DNA of 64,000 bases from Uloborus plumipes (taxonomy: Eukaryota > Arthropoda > Arachnida > Araneae > Uloboridae). Below, one piece after another: positions 32,304-45,100 of the stretch. Position numbers and translations under genes: made by a program. Location of the stretch: positions 124,001 to 188,000 of the forward strand of contig JAXGGA010000498.1 of assembly GCA_038373865.1 (NCBI GenBank), read 5' to 3'. The notes beneath the pieces are model-generated. The model worked only from the letters and a program-made list of their open reading frames with translations. It was not told the DNA's origin and ran no database searches. Numbering within the stretch: the first letter of the stretch is position 1; every line of letters begins with the position of its first letter.

Positions 32304-34852
32304 TAATGTTTATTCCACAGAGACAAGTGCTTGGTGTTTTGTCGGTATAGATTTTACATGCTGTGTTTTTCATTATTTTTCCTGATATAATACTTCTTTT
32401 AGATGTTTCTGCTCTTAGTTTTTATCAAATTGATATTTTCGGAAGCAGTAAGATAATTTTTAGGTTTCACTCAATGTTTTCTCCTTCAGGTGTAAAAAGT
32501 AAATAGTATAATTATGCTTACATATAAATATTGTTCGCTTACTCGTAATTCTAGTTCCGTTTTAGAATTACCAATTAATTATCTGATTAAAAAACAGTAC
32601 CGTTCTTATGGAGGTGTTCGGTTTTATCTATTTTATTGCGTTAATTTTTCAAACAACTTTCCTTTTTTTTCCAGTTATTAAACCAGTATTCAACCAGGTA
32701 CATTATATTATTATTAACATTATATAAACGGTTATTATAGCGCTTATATTCTACGAAAAAAATCTTTTAAACCTAATTATTTGAGAAATGCCAATAATCA
32801 TGTCTGCTATGGCAGTTTTTCCACGTTCTAAAATAAGGTATTTTTATAACAAAGCACTACAAACATTATGTAATTAACAACTTAAATATTTGAAACATTT
32901 TTAGACATCAAAGTAATATCAATACTGTAATTAACCTATTCACTTTCCACGTTTCACCAGTAGAGAGAAAAATAATGTAATGCAATTCCTTAGTAGGAAA
33001 AATAATGATCCTCTTAAAGTTTTCTGTCCACCGCTTAGGCAGTTTTACATTAAAGAATTTAATGCTAAGTATTTTCTCCCTCGATGCTTAAACTAAATAT
33101 TTAAATACTGGATTATGAAGAACTAAATAAATACCCATTTGTAAGAATTACCTTAATTTAATTATTTTGCGCAATGTTAAACACCTTATTATGATTTTTA
33201 AAGGGAATCAAATATTGGGATTTATTATCTGTGTTGAGATTGCGTCGACTTTATCATCAGTGAATTGTTGTTCCATACAATCAATTAAACGCATGAATTC
33301 GTAATTGATGCATTGCTTCTAATCTTATTACACGTCTCTACTGCCGTAAGAGTACTGTAAAAGAAATGTTTTTAACTACCCCTTGTAACGTATAATTAGT
33401 AATAACTTCTAAATTAGAGTTACATTAATTACTCCTCTTTTTAACACGAGTTTCTTCAAAAGTAGCCAAAGAATATGAAACAATGCAGTCCGTTTTAAAT
33501 GCTCTTCTTTGATTTAAAATTAGCAAATGAGCTAACTTTTCAAAGATATATAAGCACCAAAAGCACTACAAAATTTTATTTAAAATAACATTTCTTTGGT
33601 TAACAGAGAAAAAAAATAGAGAATGTTATTATAAAAATAATTTTAGCGAATATAGCTGCGAGGGCAGATCATTTAATTCTTTTAATTAATAAAGTGCTTC
33701 AATTGAAAAAAAAGACTGAGCTATAAATGTTTCTTATTATAAGTTTATTGCGTATTTCTAACTTCTCATATTGTTATGAATAAAATGTTAACCAAGAATG
33801 AGAAAATACACTGCAAGCGGTCTAAGCACGTCCAGCGGCAACAACATAAAATAGTACGATAAATAGGATAGAATCAACAAACTAAATATATTAGTCAATT
33901 GTTCGTATTATTTTACAGACGTTAACCTTCAAAACATCACTGTATATGCTTTAATATTAAAAAAATTAAATAAAAAATAGTTTAAATATAACTCATTTTC
34001 TCCATTTTTTATGTTTTCAAGGTATGAAAAATATTAGATAAAGTACAATGTATACAAAATTGTTTAACAGGTATGAAATAATTGTTGAGCGAGACATTGA
34101 AGAATATCTCTTCTCTGATCACGCTAACACAGTCAAAACAAACAAACCAAAAAAATAGTTAAAGAAATGTCATATCCTCGAGTTATATTTAATAAAAATA
34201 TACATAAATAAATAAGAAATAAGCGCTTTAATTGAAGGAAAACCTAAACGAGCAATAACATAAATATAATCATTTTTCGAAATTAAATTAGTGAATATTT
34301 TATCTGCTATTCAAAAGTAGTTTGTTGAATTCTTACTGCTACAGGGTCTTGGTAAATGTCTAAGAAATTTCACTAAAGCCGTCAGTATGAAGTCAGATAC
34401 TAACCAAGAAACCACATAAATAGTGTATCAATAAAATACGTTTAAATAGGTAGTACTAGAAAGAACATATCGTCGCATCAGAGTATTTCTAAGACAAGTC
34501 CTAAAATAACAGTAAAATATCCTCCTATTTCCCTTAAGCAACGATGCTAAGATATTGCTTGAAGCTAAAGTTATTTTCCCTCTTGTCCCGATAGATATGG
34601 TAATGTCGAGATATACTGCATTAAAGTCTGCTATTTTTTTTTAAGTTCAAAATATAAAGACTTGGTGGTAAATTGAAGATCCACGTGATTTAACCTTCTG
34701 CATATGGTAGGACCTCCATTTACAATGCGTGGGAAAGATGTCTTCCATCACTCCATGAAAGTTTTTCAGCTTGGAAATTTTCTAAAAATGTCGGCACTTT
34801 AAGAATTGATATTTCGATAACAGACAAGCGAATTCAAAAATAACTTATGAAC
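32304..34852. other. Unannotated interval
   Basis: 2.5 kb with no supported feature; dense stops in all frames. Confidence 0.5.
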
Positions 34853-35241
34853 ATATCGTGGGGTTACAAGTGAAACACACTGAGTCAAAATTATTCATTT
34901 TCAGATTTTTAGTTTATCTTACACACAAAAATGAGCTGTTTCTACTGGTGAAACCCACTAAGTCATATCTTTATTATGCAATGCTATACTAGTGAAACAC
35001 ACTAAGTCGTATAATTAATGATCATTATTAATGCCCTACCATTATCATGCTGGGGATAATAATATAACATAAGCATGCCAGAGTCAAGAATGGTTCGGAA
35101 TAACCAAAAAATACCTTACTATAATTTAATTTGATTTAATTATGTCAATTCCAAAGAAGTTAAAATGAAAATTTTTTGATCAGCATTTTCTCACAATCAT
35201 GTTTTTTGACTTAGTGTGTTTCACTTGTAACCCCACGATAT
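34853..35241. mobile_element. 389 bp inverted-repeat element with an iterated subterminal motif
   Basis: The left end ATATCGTGGGGTTACAAGTG continues as AAACACACTGAGTC, and the reverse complement of the right end is the same for over 35 bases with one mismatch (TAAGTC). A motif GTGAAACACACTAAGTC occurs at the left end and again near 34949 (GTGAAACCCACTAAGTC) and 34993 (GTGAAACACACTAAGTC), plus once inverted at the right end. Non-coding. The flanks are TA-like, but the palindromic junction (ATATCGTGG / CCACGATAT) leaves the exact target duplication ambiguous. Confidence 0.8.
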
Positions 35242-36106
35242 TAGAAACATGTTTGACTTCGTTTTTTTTTAATTGCTAAAATAATTTATTTTATGATACT
35301 TATTACATTATAGTAAGGTGTTCTGCTAAGTATAGTTCGTTATAGTCTCTTGCATGCTCATATACAAACTGATTGCACCACCGAACAGAGCTCATAATAA
35401 ATTTAGTTATTTTTTAGACACTTTCAAGAAAAATCAAAGTCTTACATGTTAGAAATATTCATTCCAAAGTCTTTAAAAATTTTAATGAGCAGGTATAGTT
35501 GAAAAAAAAAAGGAATTTGTGTTAATTTCAAATTTTATCCTTGCAATAAAGAATCTGTAATTTTCCTTTCTTAATGGCATTATATTTCTAAAAATTAAGG
35601 AAAGAGCTATCACTAAAAACACGAAGTTGTTCTTTATACATGACAAAAACGCTTGAGGCAAGCCCACGTAAAGATGTAGGAGTGGAGCCATATCAAACAA
35701 TGTAAACTTGAACATTATATATCTTCAGCCTGCACACCAAAATTGCGGCACTAGAAAACAGTTAATAGACTGTTATATAAGAAAAAGAATAAGTTTTAAA
35801 AAAATATTAGACATCATTTAATCCACAAGATTATTTAACAATTATATGTATGCGGTATGGTATACCACATACTTACGTTGCTAAAATAAAAAAAAAGGCA
35901 ATTTGTGGAACCACCCTATCCTTTGAAGATATATTGCAAAAGCATTACAGTTGTAATGAAACATATCGAAATGGAAGAACTATTATCGCAACAGTACATA
36001 GACTGTCTTCTTAGTAGAGAAGAAATGAGGAATTAAAGACCCCAGAACAGATGGAAATCCATTTTCCTTAGCTTCGGTTCAAATACTTCGGGTCTTATCA
36101 GAGATG

Positions 36107-36285
36107 AGAAATACGAACCTGTCAGTAATGATAATGTAACTGGACCATTTTCTTCTAATTGGATCTTCGGTATCACGAGAGCTGGTACTTGGGTTACAAA
36201 GCAAGCTGCTGGTTAAATCGCTGTTTGACTCGGGTGACCTTTTGCTATCTTTACAACAATTGACTAGTATTTTATGTAGAAACAA
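36107..36285 (-). other. Possible exon, Ser-rich, unrecognised
   Basis: Part of a 68-codon minus-strand frame. It contains KDSKRSPESNSDLTSSLLC and NPSTSSRDTEDPIRRKW, a polar, Ser/Asp/Glu-rich composition unlike the Phe/Ile/Lys/Asn-dominated chance frames of this window. A possible donor (GACAG followed by GTTCGT on the minus strand) lies at about 36120. No clear acceptor or homology is recognised. It could be an exon of a host gene whose intron spans the window, or chance. Confidence 0.2.
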
Positions 36286-37214
36286 ATAACTACTTATCTT
36301 TCAAGCACTTGAAGCGAAATTGGATTGATGTTTTGTTTCTTTTCTTTTTTCTTCTCTTCCTTTTAACTAGCTAGAGTCAACTCGCATATTAGGTACAGAA
36401 GAGCTAAAATATCTTAAAGGATGACTTTATTTTTCATGTCATTCATTCTTTTTTTTTAAATAAATGCCACATGTAAGTGTTTTTGTAAAAAAAGCATTTA
36501 CAGATTTAGACCTATAACTATTTAAGTAAGCAATGTTTTAAGTAAGGCTTATTTCATTAGCAACATTATAATTGTTGTTAATTATGTTGCTATTATGTTT
36601 CAGTTTTACTACCAAAACTGCTGTTTCTGGGTAATATTTGTGAAAAGAGTTTTCTGCACAATAATGAATGGTTTTTAAAGATAGTTTTAATTCTTTTATT
36701 CCTGCTTATTAATATGACATTAATATTGTTTGCGTCCACAGCAAACCAATAAATAAAAATCGCAATAACTATGTGCTAGTCTTTTTGAAGTAAACAAATA
36801 AAACATTAGGTTACTCTTTGAAAATTTGGCATACAATAAGGTTTTAGAGTAGTATGTTGCGAATTATGAGTTGTTACTTAAAAAAAAAAAACTGTACTAT
36901 ACTGTACTGTATTTCTGTACTATAATGAACAGATCGAAATATATTTAAATATGTTTACCTTTGCATAGTAATTTAACTAATGTTGGTTGTATCAAAAAGT
37001 GCGTTGAAATATACGTAAATTAAAGTTTGATACACGTATTTCTATGATATTGTTTAAACGTCGTTTTTTCTTAGGAAATATTTCTTATAACCTTTTTCAG
37101 CAGTAAATCTTCGAAGCAAGCCATTAAAAATAACAATAATTAGTTGACTACGTTAAGTTTAGAAGTTTCTGGTTCTAGGCAATGTGGCAATATTTCTACA
37201 CAAGGCCCAATCAA

Positions 37215-37448
37215 TTACGTATCTGTATTTGATTGCAGATGAAACTCGTATTCACAAAACTTGTGAATATTAAGCGTAACTTTAAAACGAAATGTCTCAG
37301 ACAGATTAGAGTTCTCTCCATTGTGGCCAGGTTTTAAAGCATCATTTTGTTTTTTATTATTTAGTCTTACGAAAGGATCCTTTTTCTTTTCTATATTTTC
37401 TTCTCTAAATTTTATTCTTAAAAATTTCTGAGAGTTGTAAGAAATCAA
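37215..37448 (-). other. Possible exon, unrecognised (77 codons)
   Basis: The open frame has balanced composition in its second half (KPGHNGENSNLSETFRFKV, then HKFCEYEFHLQ). It lies about 0.9 kb upstream of the other minus-strand candidate, so both could belong to one gene. No domain is recognised and no strong splice site was found. Confidence 0.15.
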
Positions 37449-37946
37449 AGGCTAACGAGTTCAAAAATAATCCTAAAGCCGAATGTTATAGATTCGTAAG
37501 GTATTAACAAAATAATATACACAATATTCGCATGGTATTAACAAAAAGAATACAAAAAATAAGTTTGTGATTTCAAAACGTAATGAATAATATTTGAGTT
37601 GATTATATAAAGCATAAAACTCATTTTTTTAAGTTTTTCAAGAACGCGCATCTTTCTTGGAAAAACTTACGCATTAAATACAAAAATATTACGCATTAAG
37701 TACAAAGCAAAAAACTAAGCAAGCTTGTATGATTTTCAGTTTATAATAGTGCAGGAAAGCTTTTTTCTCTTGCTAAATATCATGTCTATCCACAAGAAAA
37801 GAAAAAAAAATCCCTCGGAAATAAAATAAAAGTAACCAATGTAAAACTGAAATCGGACAGGATTCTTAGTTCTAATAGCTGTCATGGCATTACATAGGAT
37901 TTGAGCTTAGGAATGAAAGCTTTAAGGTTTAATTTTATCTAATAGC

Positions 37947-37949
<3 letters not shown>

Positions 37950-38036
<87 letters not shown>
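37950..38036. repeat. (AT)n microsatellite
   Basis: About 87 bases of perfect TA alternation, directly abutting the Helitron 5'-end-like sequence. Confidence 0.97.
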
Positions 38037-38038
<2 letters not shown>

Positions 38039-38989
38039 AAAAATTACGTGTCCCTATGTTTGTGGCCAATGGACTCCTCAGCTACTGAACCGATTTTAAC
38101 TAAATTTTACACGCAGTTTCAGTTTGGTCTAACTTAAATGATAGGATAGTTTTTATCTCAATTTAGGACCGCAATATATTTTTAATTGCAAATTATGTAT
38201 TTAGCTACCAGCTTTTCTGTGTTCTTGGCTAAGCCTTTTTACTAAGCCTTTTTTGACACCTCCATGGCTGAGCGACATAAAGCACACGTTCTGGCAGCTT
38301 CTGGAGCGAAGTAAACAAGTAATAATCTTTCTTATAATATATAAAAATTACGTTTCTCTGTGTTTGTGGCCAATGGACTCCTCACCTACTGAACCAATTT
38401 TATCCAAATTTTGCACGCAGTTTCAGTTTGGTCCAACTTAAATGATAGGATAGTTTTTATCTCAATTTAGGACCGCAATATATTTTTTTATTGCAAATTC
38501 TCTATTTAGCTACCAGCTTTTCTGTATTCTTGGCTAAATTCTTTAAACATACACGGAATGCCACCACATAATCTGCGGTTAAAAATTGGTTCACCCATAG
38601 ATCTTTTACGTAATTTAAATCCACCGAGATTATGCAATGGTACGCGTTTAGTTATCAAAAAAATCACCGTAAACATTATTGAGGCAATCATTTTGACTGG
38701 AAAGTTTAAAGATGAAGTAGTTCTGTTGCCACGTATACCAATGACACCGTCAGAATCTTCAATACCCTTCAAAAGGCTACAGTTTCCCATTCGTTTAGCT
38801 TTCGCCACGTCCATTAATAAGTCCCAAGGACAAACAATGTCAATTTGCAATTTAGATTTAGAAAATCTATGTTTTTCCCATGGGCAACTATAGGTGGCTT
38901 GCTCCCGTGTGGGAAAACCGTCCAATCGATTTTTGTTTACAAGAGACAAATTAACAAAGAATATTGTGCACCGATTAGTGTTGAGTTAA
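38037..38989 (+). mobile_element. Helitron fragment with duplicated 5'-end region
   Basis: The stretch 38037-38226 (TTGTGGCCAATGGACTCCTC, CACGCAGTTTCAGTTTGGTC, ATGATAGGATAGTTTTTATC) recurs at 38340-38524. It resembles the 5' regions of autonomous arthropod Helitrons that precede the replicase-helicase gene. A 17-codon frame between the copies (38264-38314, MAERHKAHVLAASGAK) could be the start of a Rep-helicase gene, though that is a guess. The second 5' copy is fused straight to the helicase C-terminus, so most of the gene is deleted. The 3' hairpin/CTRR end is not seen. Confidence 0.7.
38520..38989 (+). pseudogene. Helitron Pif1-like helicase, C-terminal part
   Basis: The frame reads [20 protein letters not shown] then [17 protein letters not shown], the signature found before the last helicase motifs in Helitron Pif1 domains. 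[20 protein letters not shown] (motif V region) follows. A TAG at 38891-38893 interrupts the next motif where the family has Tyr: QL-stop-VACSRVGKPSN. After it the same frame runs to TAA at 38987-38989 (FTRDKLTKNIVHRLVLS). The single nonsense change and the missing N-terminal Rep and helicase motifs I-IV make it non-functional. Otherwise the frame is clean, so the fragment is fairly young. Confidence 0.9.
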
Positions 38990-39337
38990 ACTGAAGTTAA
39001 AAATGCTTATAATTCAAAAAATAACAAATAATATTGGTTAATTATCTACCCTACCTACATTTTTCAAAAATAAAATGTTACATTAAAAAATGTTATGTTA
39101 CAATAGTAATTAGCAAATTTTTAATTAACTCGATTGTTACAAGCTTGAATATAATATTTCTAAGTACTAAAATGCTACATTTTTTGTTGATTTTTTGTTT
39201 CTAGCAAACTTAGGAAATTTTTGTTCGATTGTTTTCATATTTTGACCTCAAATTCATATTTATATAAAGTTGATCTCTATAACGGTAATAAAGTTTTTCG
39301 TTTCTATTGAAACATTACAGTTTAACATTACAGTTTA

Positions 39338-39338
39338 G

Positions 39339-39407
<69 letters not shown>
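39338..39407. repeat. (AT)n microsatellite
   Basis: Perfect TA alternation, preceded by two copies of AACATTACAGTTT (about 39310-39335). Frames translated through it as Tyr-Ile runs are artefacts. Confidence 0.97.
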
Positions 39408-39409
<2 letters not shown>

Positions 39410-41700
39410 TTTGCATAAGATTTTGCTATCCAATAAACCAAATAGGACACACCTGGTAAACGGAAATCGGGGGATAAGTACTTTGCACAGTAAGTCACGT
39501 GGTGTATCAATTGGCTCTATAATCATTTATTGTTCGTTGTACGATTTACTAAATTTACTGCCCAAAAAAAGAATTATGCACTTTAAGCACTACATTTTAC
39601 AGTAATATTTACCATAAAAGTTTGCTGAACTTTTAACTATATGTGTATCCAAAAAACTTCAGATTAAAATTCAACTGACGAATAGAACAGGTACTAACGT
39701 ATTAAAACTTATTTTGTATGTGGTCTAATTTTAGTTGGTACATCATTTAGACATTAGGTAGTATTTCTCTTTTCAAACCCATCAAAACAATGCCTTTTTC
39801 AGAGCAAATTGCATAAAATATTTTATGGGAAAAAGTATACTTTGCTGCAATCCCTTATTCCTTAAAAGAGTGTCAGCCGAGGCGACTTATTGAATAACCA
39901 TCTCGACTTAATGCTGGGAAGATGTTAACTGAAAAATGTGTTGCTGCCTACCACATAAGAAAAGAAGCCCTAGATGGAGGTGCTAAGTATTCCTGACAGT
40001 TTAGTGCTCCGCGTCCAATCACGGCATCCCATCCTAACAGGTATATGGTAGGAGGGGAAAGATCACATATCCTTCCAAACTTGCCTGAAGAGAATTAAAA
40101 ATCGATAGTTGCTACTGCAGAGGGAAAGGCGCGAGGAATCTATTATTTTATTTATTTAGTTCTGTCCCTCACGCTGTTGGTGGAAAGAGTACTAAATATT
40201 TTCGATGCTCAATGGGCGCGCGGATGATAATTTTACGCGCTGATTTGGTTTTTGAAGAGAGCTCGCTTTGACGTTCGCAAAAAAGAAAAGCAGGGAATAA
40301 AAAGGAAGGGTGGGATTACTCGATTGCAGCTTTTAGCAAAAACGGTTATCTCTGAAGCAAAAGACTATCTATATAAATATGCAGTCTATTGACTTTGAAC
40401 GGTCTACCTTTAGAGTAAAAGTTGTGTCAAGGGAAACAATATCGGCAATCTGAAGCTTAATTTAAGAAAAAAAATAATGAAGAATTTCTTGTCGGAATAA
40501 TAAGAACAGTCCCTAAAAATGTCTTTTATAATTTGGATATTACTGCCTGAACATTCTCATTCAAATAAGGAAATTTCGTTATCAAAGCACCCTAAAAACC
40601 ACCCGTAACCAAAGCACCAGCTGTCAAATTGTGTCTGGCACTGCGAAAGGTTTTTTGATTGTTGCATCCATCCCTATCGAGAAAAAGGATTTAGAGTGCG
40701 TTCCGTGACCTTTTTCTTTTCTTTTAAATAAATAACGAGACGACTAAGAGGTCATCAGAATAAAGGCAACCACCCCAGAATAACGTCAGAAGACCCTTAA
40801 AAGGCAAAGTACAATATCTACACCAGACTCTCCAAAATTCTTACTTGAGTAAGAAAAACAGTGAGAAATCCCCTTCAGAGTAAGGAAGACATGCGTATGA
40901 ATTTGCAAAAAATATAAGGACAATAGTCAGCCATCCATAACTAAACCCACATCAGAAAAATTAAAATATTCCCTAAAATTTTACACCAGGATAAATACAT
41001 AAATTTCTAAAAAAATCTGTTAGAATAAGGGTTAGTTTTCAAGCACACATACACCCATACAGACAAATTACGTCAACAATCTTTATAATTTTCCCAATAT
41101 ACTACGTCTAATTGCCTCTAAATAACTTATCTTCAAATAAGTTGGTCTCTTGTGTGCTGAATTTGAATGCAGCATTTTTCGTGTTTCTTTTGCATTGAAT
41201 TTCTTTATTTTTTTTAACTTTATAGCTAATTGTTGTTTTTTTTCAAGAGACGATTATTTTCCAATCTTACCACTTTTTTCTTTGACGACTTAATGAACCC
41301 ATTTCCTGCAAACAAGTTTTTCTGTGAAAATCTCTCCTGAATTGACACATATTGCATAAATGCGTAGTTCTCACTATTGTGAAAAATATATTAGTTACCA
41401 GTTGGCAAACAAATAGAATGTTCAACATGACATGTTAATACCGTTTCAGTTTGAATTCAGCCAGAAGAAGCATACCATGCTGATACATCAAGTTTCTTAT
41501 TTACAGAAAGTCATCATGTATGTAAGCATGTTTTAATGGCACAAATGTTTCAACACATTTTTTTCATTACGTTTTAGTGTTGTTTTTTTTTTTCTAAACG
41601 AGTCTGCAAGCTTGTTTTTACTACACATGGGTTTGTAAACCTGTTCGTACTATGCACACCTTACTGACAATAATGTCTGTAGTACTCATGAGTTTGTATC
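39408..41700. other. Unannotated interval with GC-richer patches at 39880-40100 and 40205-40300
   Basis: No gene. The patch near 39880-40100 (AGTGCTCCGCGTCCAATCAC and neighbours) has clearly higher GC than its surroundings but no long frame, A/B boxes or terminal repeats. It could be the remnant of a SINE or LINE tail. The patch at 40205-40300 is followed by a TATATAAATA at about 40369, which I do not call a promoter. Confidence 0.4.
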
Positions 41701-42144
41701 TTGTTTGCAATGGTTGTAAGTTTCGTTTACATATTTTTTCTACACTTAATAGTTTATAACATAATTCTTATGTTGCTAATGCAGATATTAGTTAAAATTT
41801 CAATGTCTCCATTTTCTGTTGTAGACAAAGTTTGTAAATTATTAATGAATGGGAAATGCATTTTGTTTGTACCATCTACAAAGACCGTGTCTTTCGAAAG
41901 AAATATTTCGAATATTAAAATGATTTATTTAAAATTGCTGCTTTATTTAGGCCGACTGTGGAAGTTACAAAGAAATATTTTCTTTAAAAAAAGAATAAAA
42001 AATCTAAGGAGAATGCAAAAATGTCCAAACAATGTAATGCAGCTATTTTCAAAGTGCATGGAGTCAAACCCTTGGGTGTGCTTGAGAATTCAGTACATTT
42101 CTGAAGACCAAAAGGCCCCTGGGCAACACGCGAAGACAAAATAG
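41701..42144 (+). other. Unrecognised 147-codon open frame
   Basis: This is among the longest open frames in the window. The N-terminus is hydrophobic (VSFVYIFFLHLIVYNIILML), the middle is Lys-rich and the C-terminal 60 residues are polar and Cys-containing (MQKCPNNVMQLFSKCMESNP). No domain is recognised, and codon use is AT-driven in the first half. The last part could be an exon or an old transposon frame. No promoter, splice or polyadenylation evidence stands out. Confidence 0.2.
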
Positions 42145-45100
42145 CGTTAGTATAGCAGTGCTGCATAACAAAAGAACATCGCAAGGGAATAGATATTTCT
42201 TGCGCAAACATAAATTTAAGAAAAGCAATTCTGACAGCGAAATTTTTTACCTGTTTTTCTTAAAAAAATAGCACTAGCAGTTTTGATCTTTGATGAATAA
42301 ATAACAACATATTTTTTTGGAAATATACTAACGTGGTTTTATAAATGCAAACAAAACTTTTTCTAAACGCCAAGCATATATACTCTCTTAAGATTTCAAT
42401 ATCCTGTGATTTTACCGTTGAGCAAAAATATGAATAGACCTCTTACTTTTATTTTAGGGGTAAATATAGTTTTTAACAGAATATAGAAAATGGGGGTAAA
42501 ATAGCTACGTTACGTTATTTCAGATGTAAAAGAAATGAATAAGAGAAAAGATTCAGAAGTAGCATCTTTTCATGCGAGGCTATTAAAGACGTGGAAAGGT
42601 AAAAGTTAAGAGTAGTTTTTTAAGGAAAATCTTCAGCGTTACTGTACTTTGTTAGAAGCAAGGAAACATATGTTTTTTTTATTTATGTTTTATTATTTAT
42701 CTGAACTAATAATAAGTGCTCACAGAAAACTGTTCAAGTGGACAATGATATGAACTAAGCACTTTGAAACGTCAAAATTGAAAACAAATGACATATTAGT
42801 TCAAATTTCCGATCAGTTTTCCTCTCTTGTTGCAAAAATGGTTCTATCAGCCACTTCATTTATGCTTAACTCTGTAGTTTTGATTGAGAGGAGGGTTATA
42901 TGAAACATTATTTACATTTCTATAAACTATTTAAATGATTTTTGCATTAAGTGCTTGAAACAGAATACTATTATGATGATGCTGTGAGTTTTAATGGAGC
43001 AAAAAAAATAGCGAAACAGTTTGGGGTGGGCTGACTAAAAATCTTAAAAAAATAATATTTGGCCCACTAATCGATGCGGTTCATCATCACACTTATCAAG
43101 CTACTGTGAGCCTTCCTTTGTGTACAGACACATAGACATCTACAAATGGGATAAACTAGACCCATCCCAAAAAAATTAGAAAAAGTTTAACGAAGGAACT
43201 TGCAGAGGATCGTGGCTTAAGTGCTTTATGTGACAAATATGCGCATAGTTCTGATACTAAAAAAATCAGTTTTGCTTGCGATTCTGCGAATGTAATTTCT
43301 GTAAAAAAAATTGTCTGCTGTGTTTTATGTTACATTATGTCATTTTAAAACATTTCTTTTTTTGTTCACTTTTTAAAGTGACTCCATTTTTTCTCTCTTT
43401 TCTGGTGTCATTTCTAAAAGTTCTAATTTAAAAAGAAATTATTAGTTCTAGTTTTAACTTTGCTTGAAATGATAGTCATCTCTCTATCTCTCCTGGATTC
43501 AAAATTTTAATTGTTTCAGCTTTTCTCAAGAGATGTACGATGCAGTTTGACATGTTACAATGTATAGTTTTTTTGTTTGTCTGTTTTTTGACTTTAAAAG
43601 TTCCTAAGCGTCTTCATTTTTTAGATGCATTGAGGACTGTTTTTTTTTAATTTTGACAAAAAAATTATCATGCAATATTTTTTCAGATTTCTTTTATTTT
43701 TATTCATGAATCAATGTATCAAGTAATATTTTGAGAAATTTATCGACGAAAATCAAAATTAGTTTAATAAAAATTGTTAAGTATTACATTTTTTTAAACA
43801 ATACTTATCAAATCGTTCTTCGAACAAACTACAAATTAACTTTTAGAATAAAATACCCGAAGTTGAGAAAATAAAAATTTCCAAAAAATTAAGCATCTGA
43901 AACATTATAATAAATGCACTTAGTCATTTTATTCTCAGTGTAATGTTACCAACTACATGTTATAACTTTTGCGGTGGATAGTATTGGCATTTTAACGTAT
44001 TTGTAAGACAAAAAAAAAAATGGATAACTTCGTTAAAATTTTACACAATTTGAACAAAGGTTCGTTTTTTATTTGCATATAAAAAACAGAACTTCACTAT
44101 AAATTAAAAATAACACATTATGAGTAAGGATAGTTATGACTGGACGTAAATATTATTTTATCGCGAATTGTGTTTCTTTATAGTTCCTTTTATTCTGCTA
44201 GTAGGTAAAAAAAGGTGATTAGAAAACCAATTAATGTAGTTGAGAAAGTAAAAAAAGAAAAATGTCAACGTGTGCCGGTATTTTTTCATGTAATTTGATA
44301 ATCCTAAAAATGGTGCACTAAAGTCCAATATATTTAAAAACATTGTCCCAAAAGACAACATAATAAAAAATGTAAGTTGAAATAAACGTTAACATACTGG
44401 AATAGAGTTTTCACTCACGGGATAATTAATCGAGTTATTATGATTCTGTATTTATTGAACGATTTCCTGTTATACATCCCATATATAATGTTACCATTAT
44501 TCAGGAACCATTTCTGCAATAGTTTTCGCAAAGAAATAATAATGCACATCTCGCATTATAATGGCATGAATAATCAACATGTCCATCGAAATTAAACCTA
44601 ATAGCTAGCGGCATACAGTGCGAAATATTTCTAATATCGATAAACAGAACAGGTGCTTATTGGACGTAGAAATGTAATGCAATTTCAATACGGGGAGATG
44701 CTCAGTTTCATCCTGGTAGCTGTCATCACTTCAGAATAGTTTATAACTAATGATTATGTGAACCTATCGGTAGTTGGAACGCCGATTATAAGCAATTGAC
44801 TAATATTAAATTACATTTGAGACAAAGGGTTGAATTGTTATGGTAAAGTTTAAACAGGAATGCGAACATATGAATTGCACAGGATTGGTATATCAAACAG
44901 CTGTTTAGAATTATAGGGGCAATTATGCTTTTAATTTGAGCAATATTCTACTTGTTCGCTATATTAGAACGTAAGCGGGAATCAAAATTTCAACATCAAT
45001 TCAGCTTGTTTTAAAAGTAAATTCTAGATCCCTAGGAACTAAATAAAATTTTTCTGACGTTCAATATCTAAGTCGTTCTCTCAAAACTTTTTTTTAAACT

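Larger units (their letters stand above)
35242..37945. other. Interval with two possible minus-strand exons
   Basis: Mostly AT-rich DNA with no transposon ends. Two minus-strand open frames with protein-like composition are listed separately (36107-36285 and 37215-37448). Nothing else is supported. Confidence 0.5.

Noticed and set aside
38506..38949. 147-codon minus-strand open frame
   Set aside because: It lies opposite the clearly recognisable Helitron Pif1 frame and is its shadow.
40360..40480. Promoter with TATATAAATA and a short ATG frame
   Set aside because: TATA-like strings are expected by chance in AT-rich DNA, and the following frame (ATG...TAA) is only a few codons.
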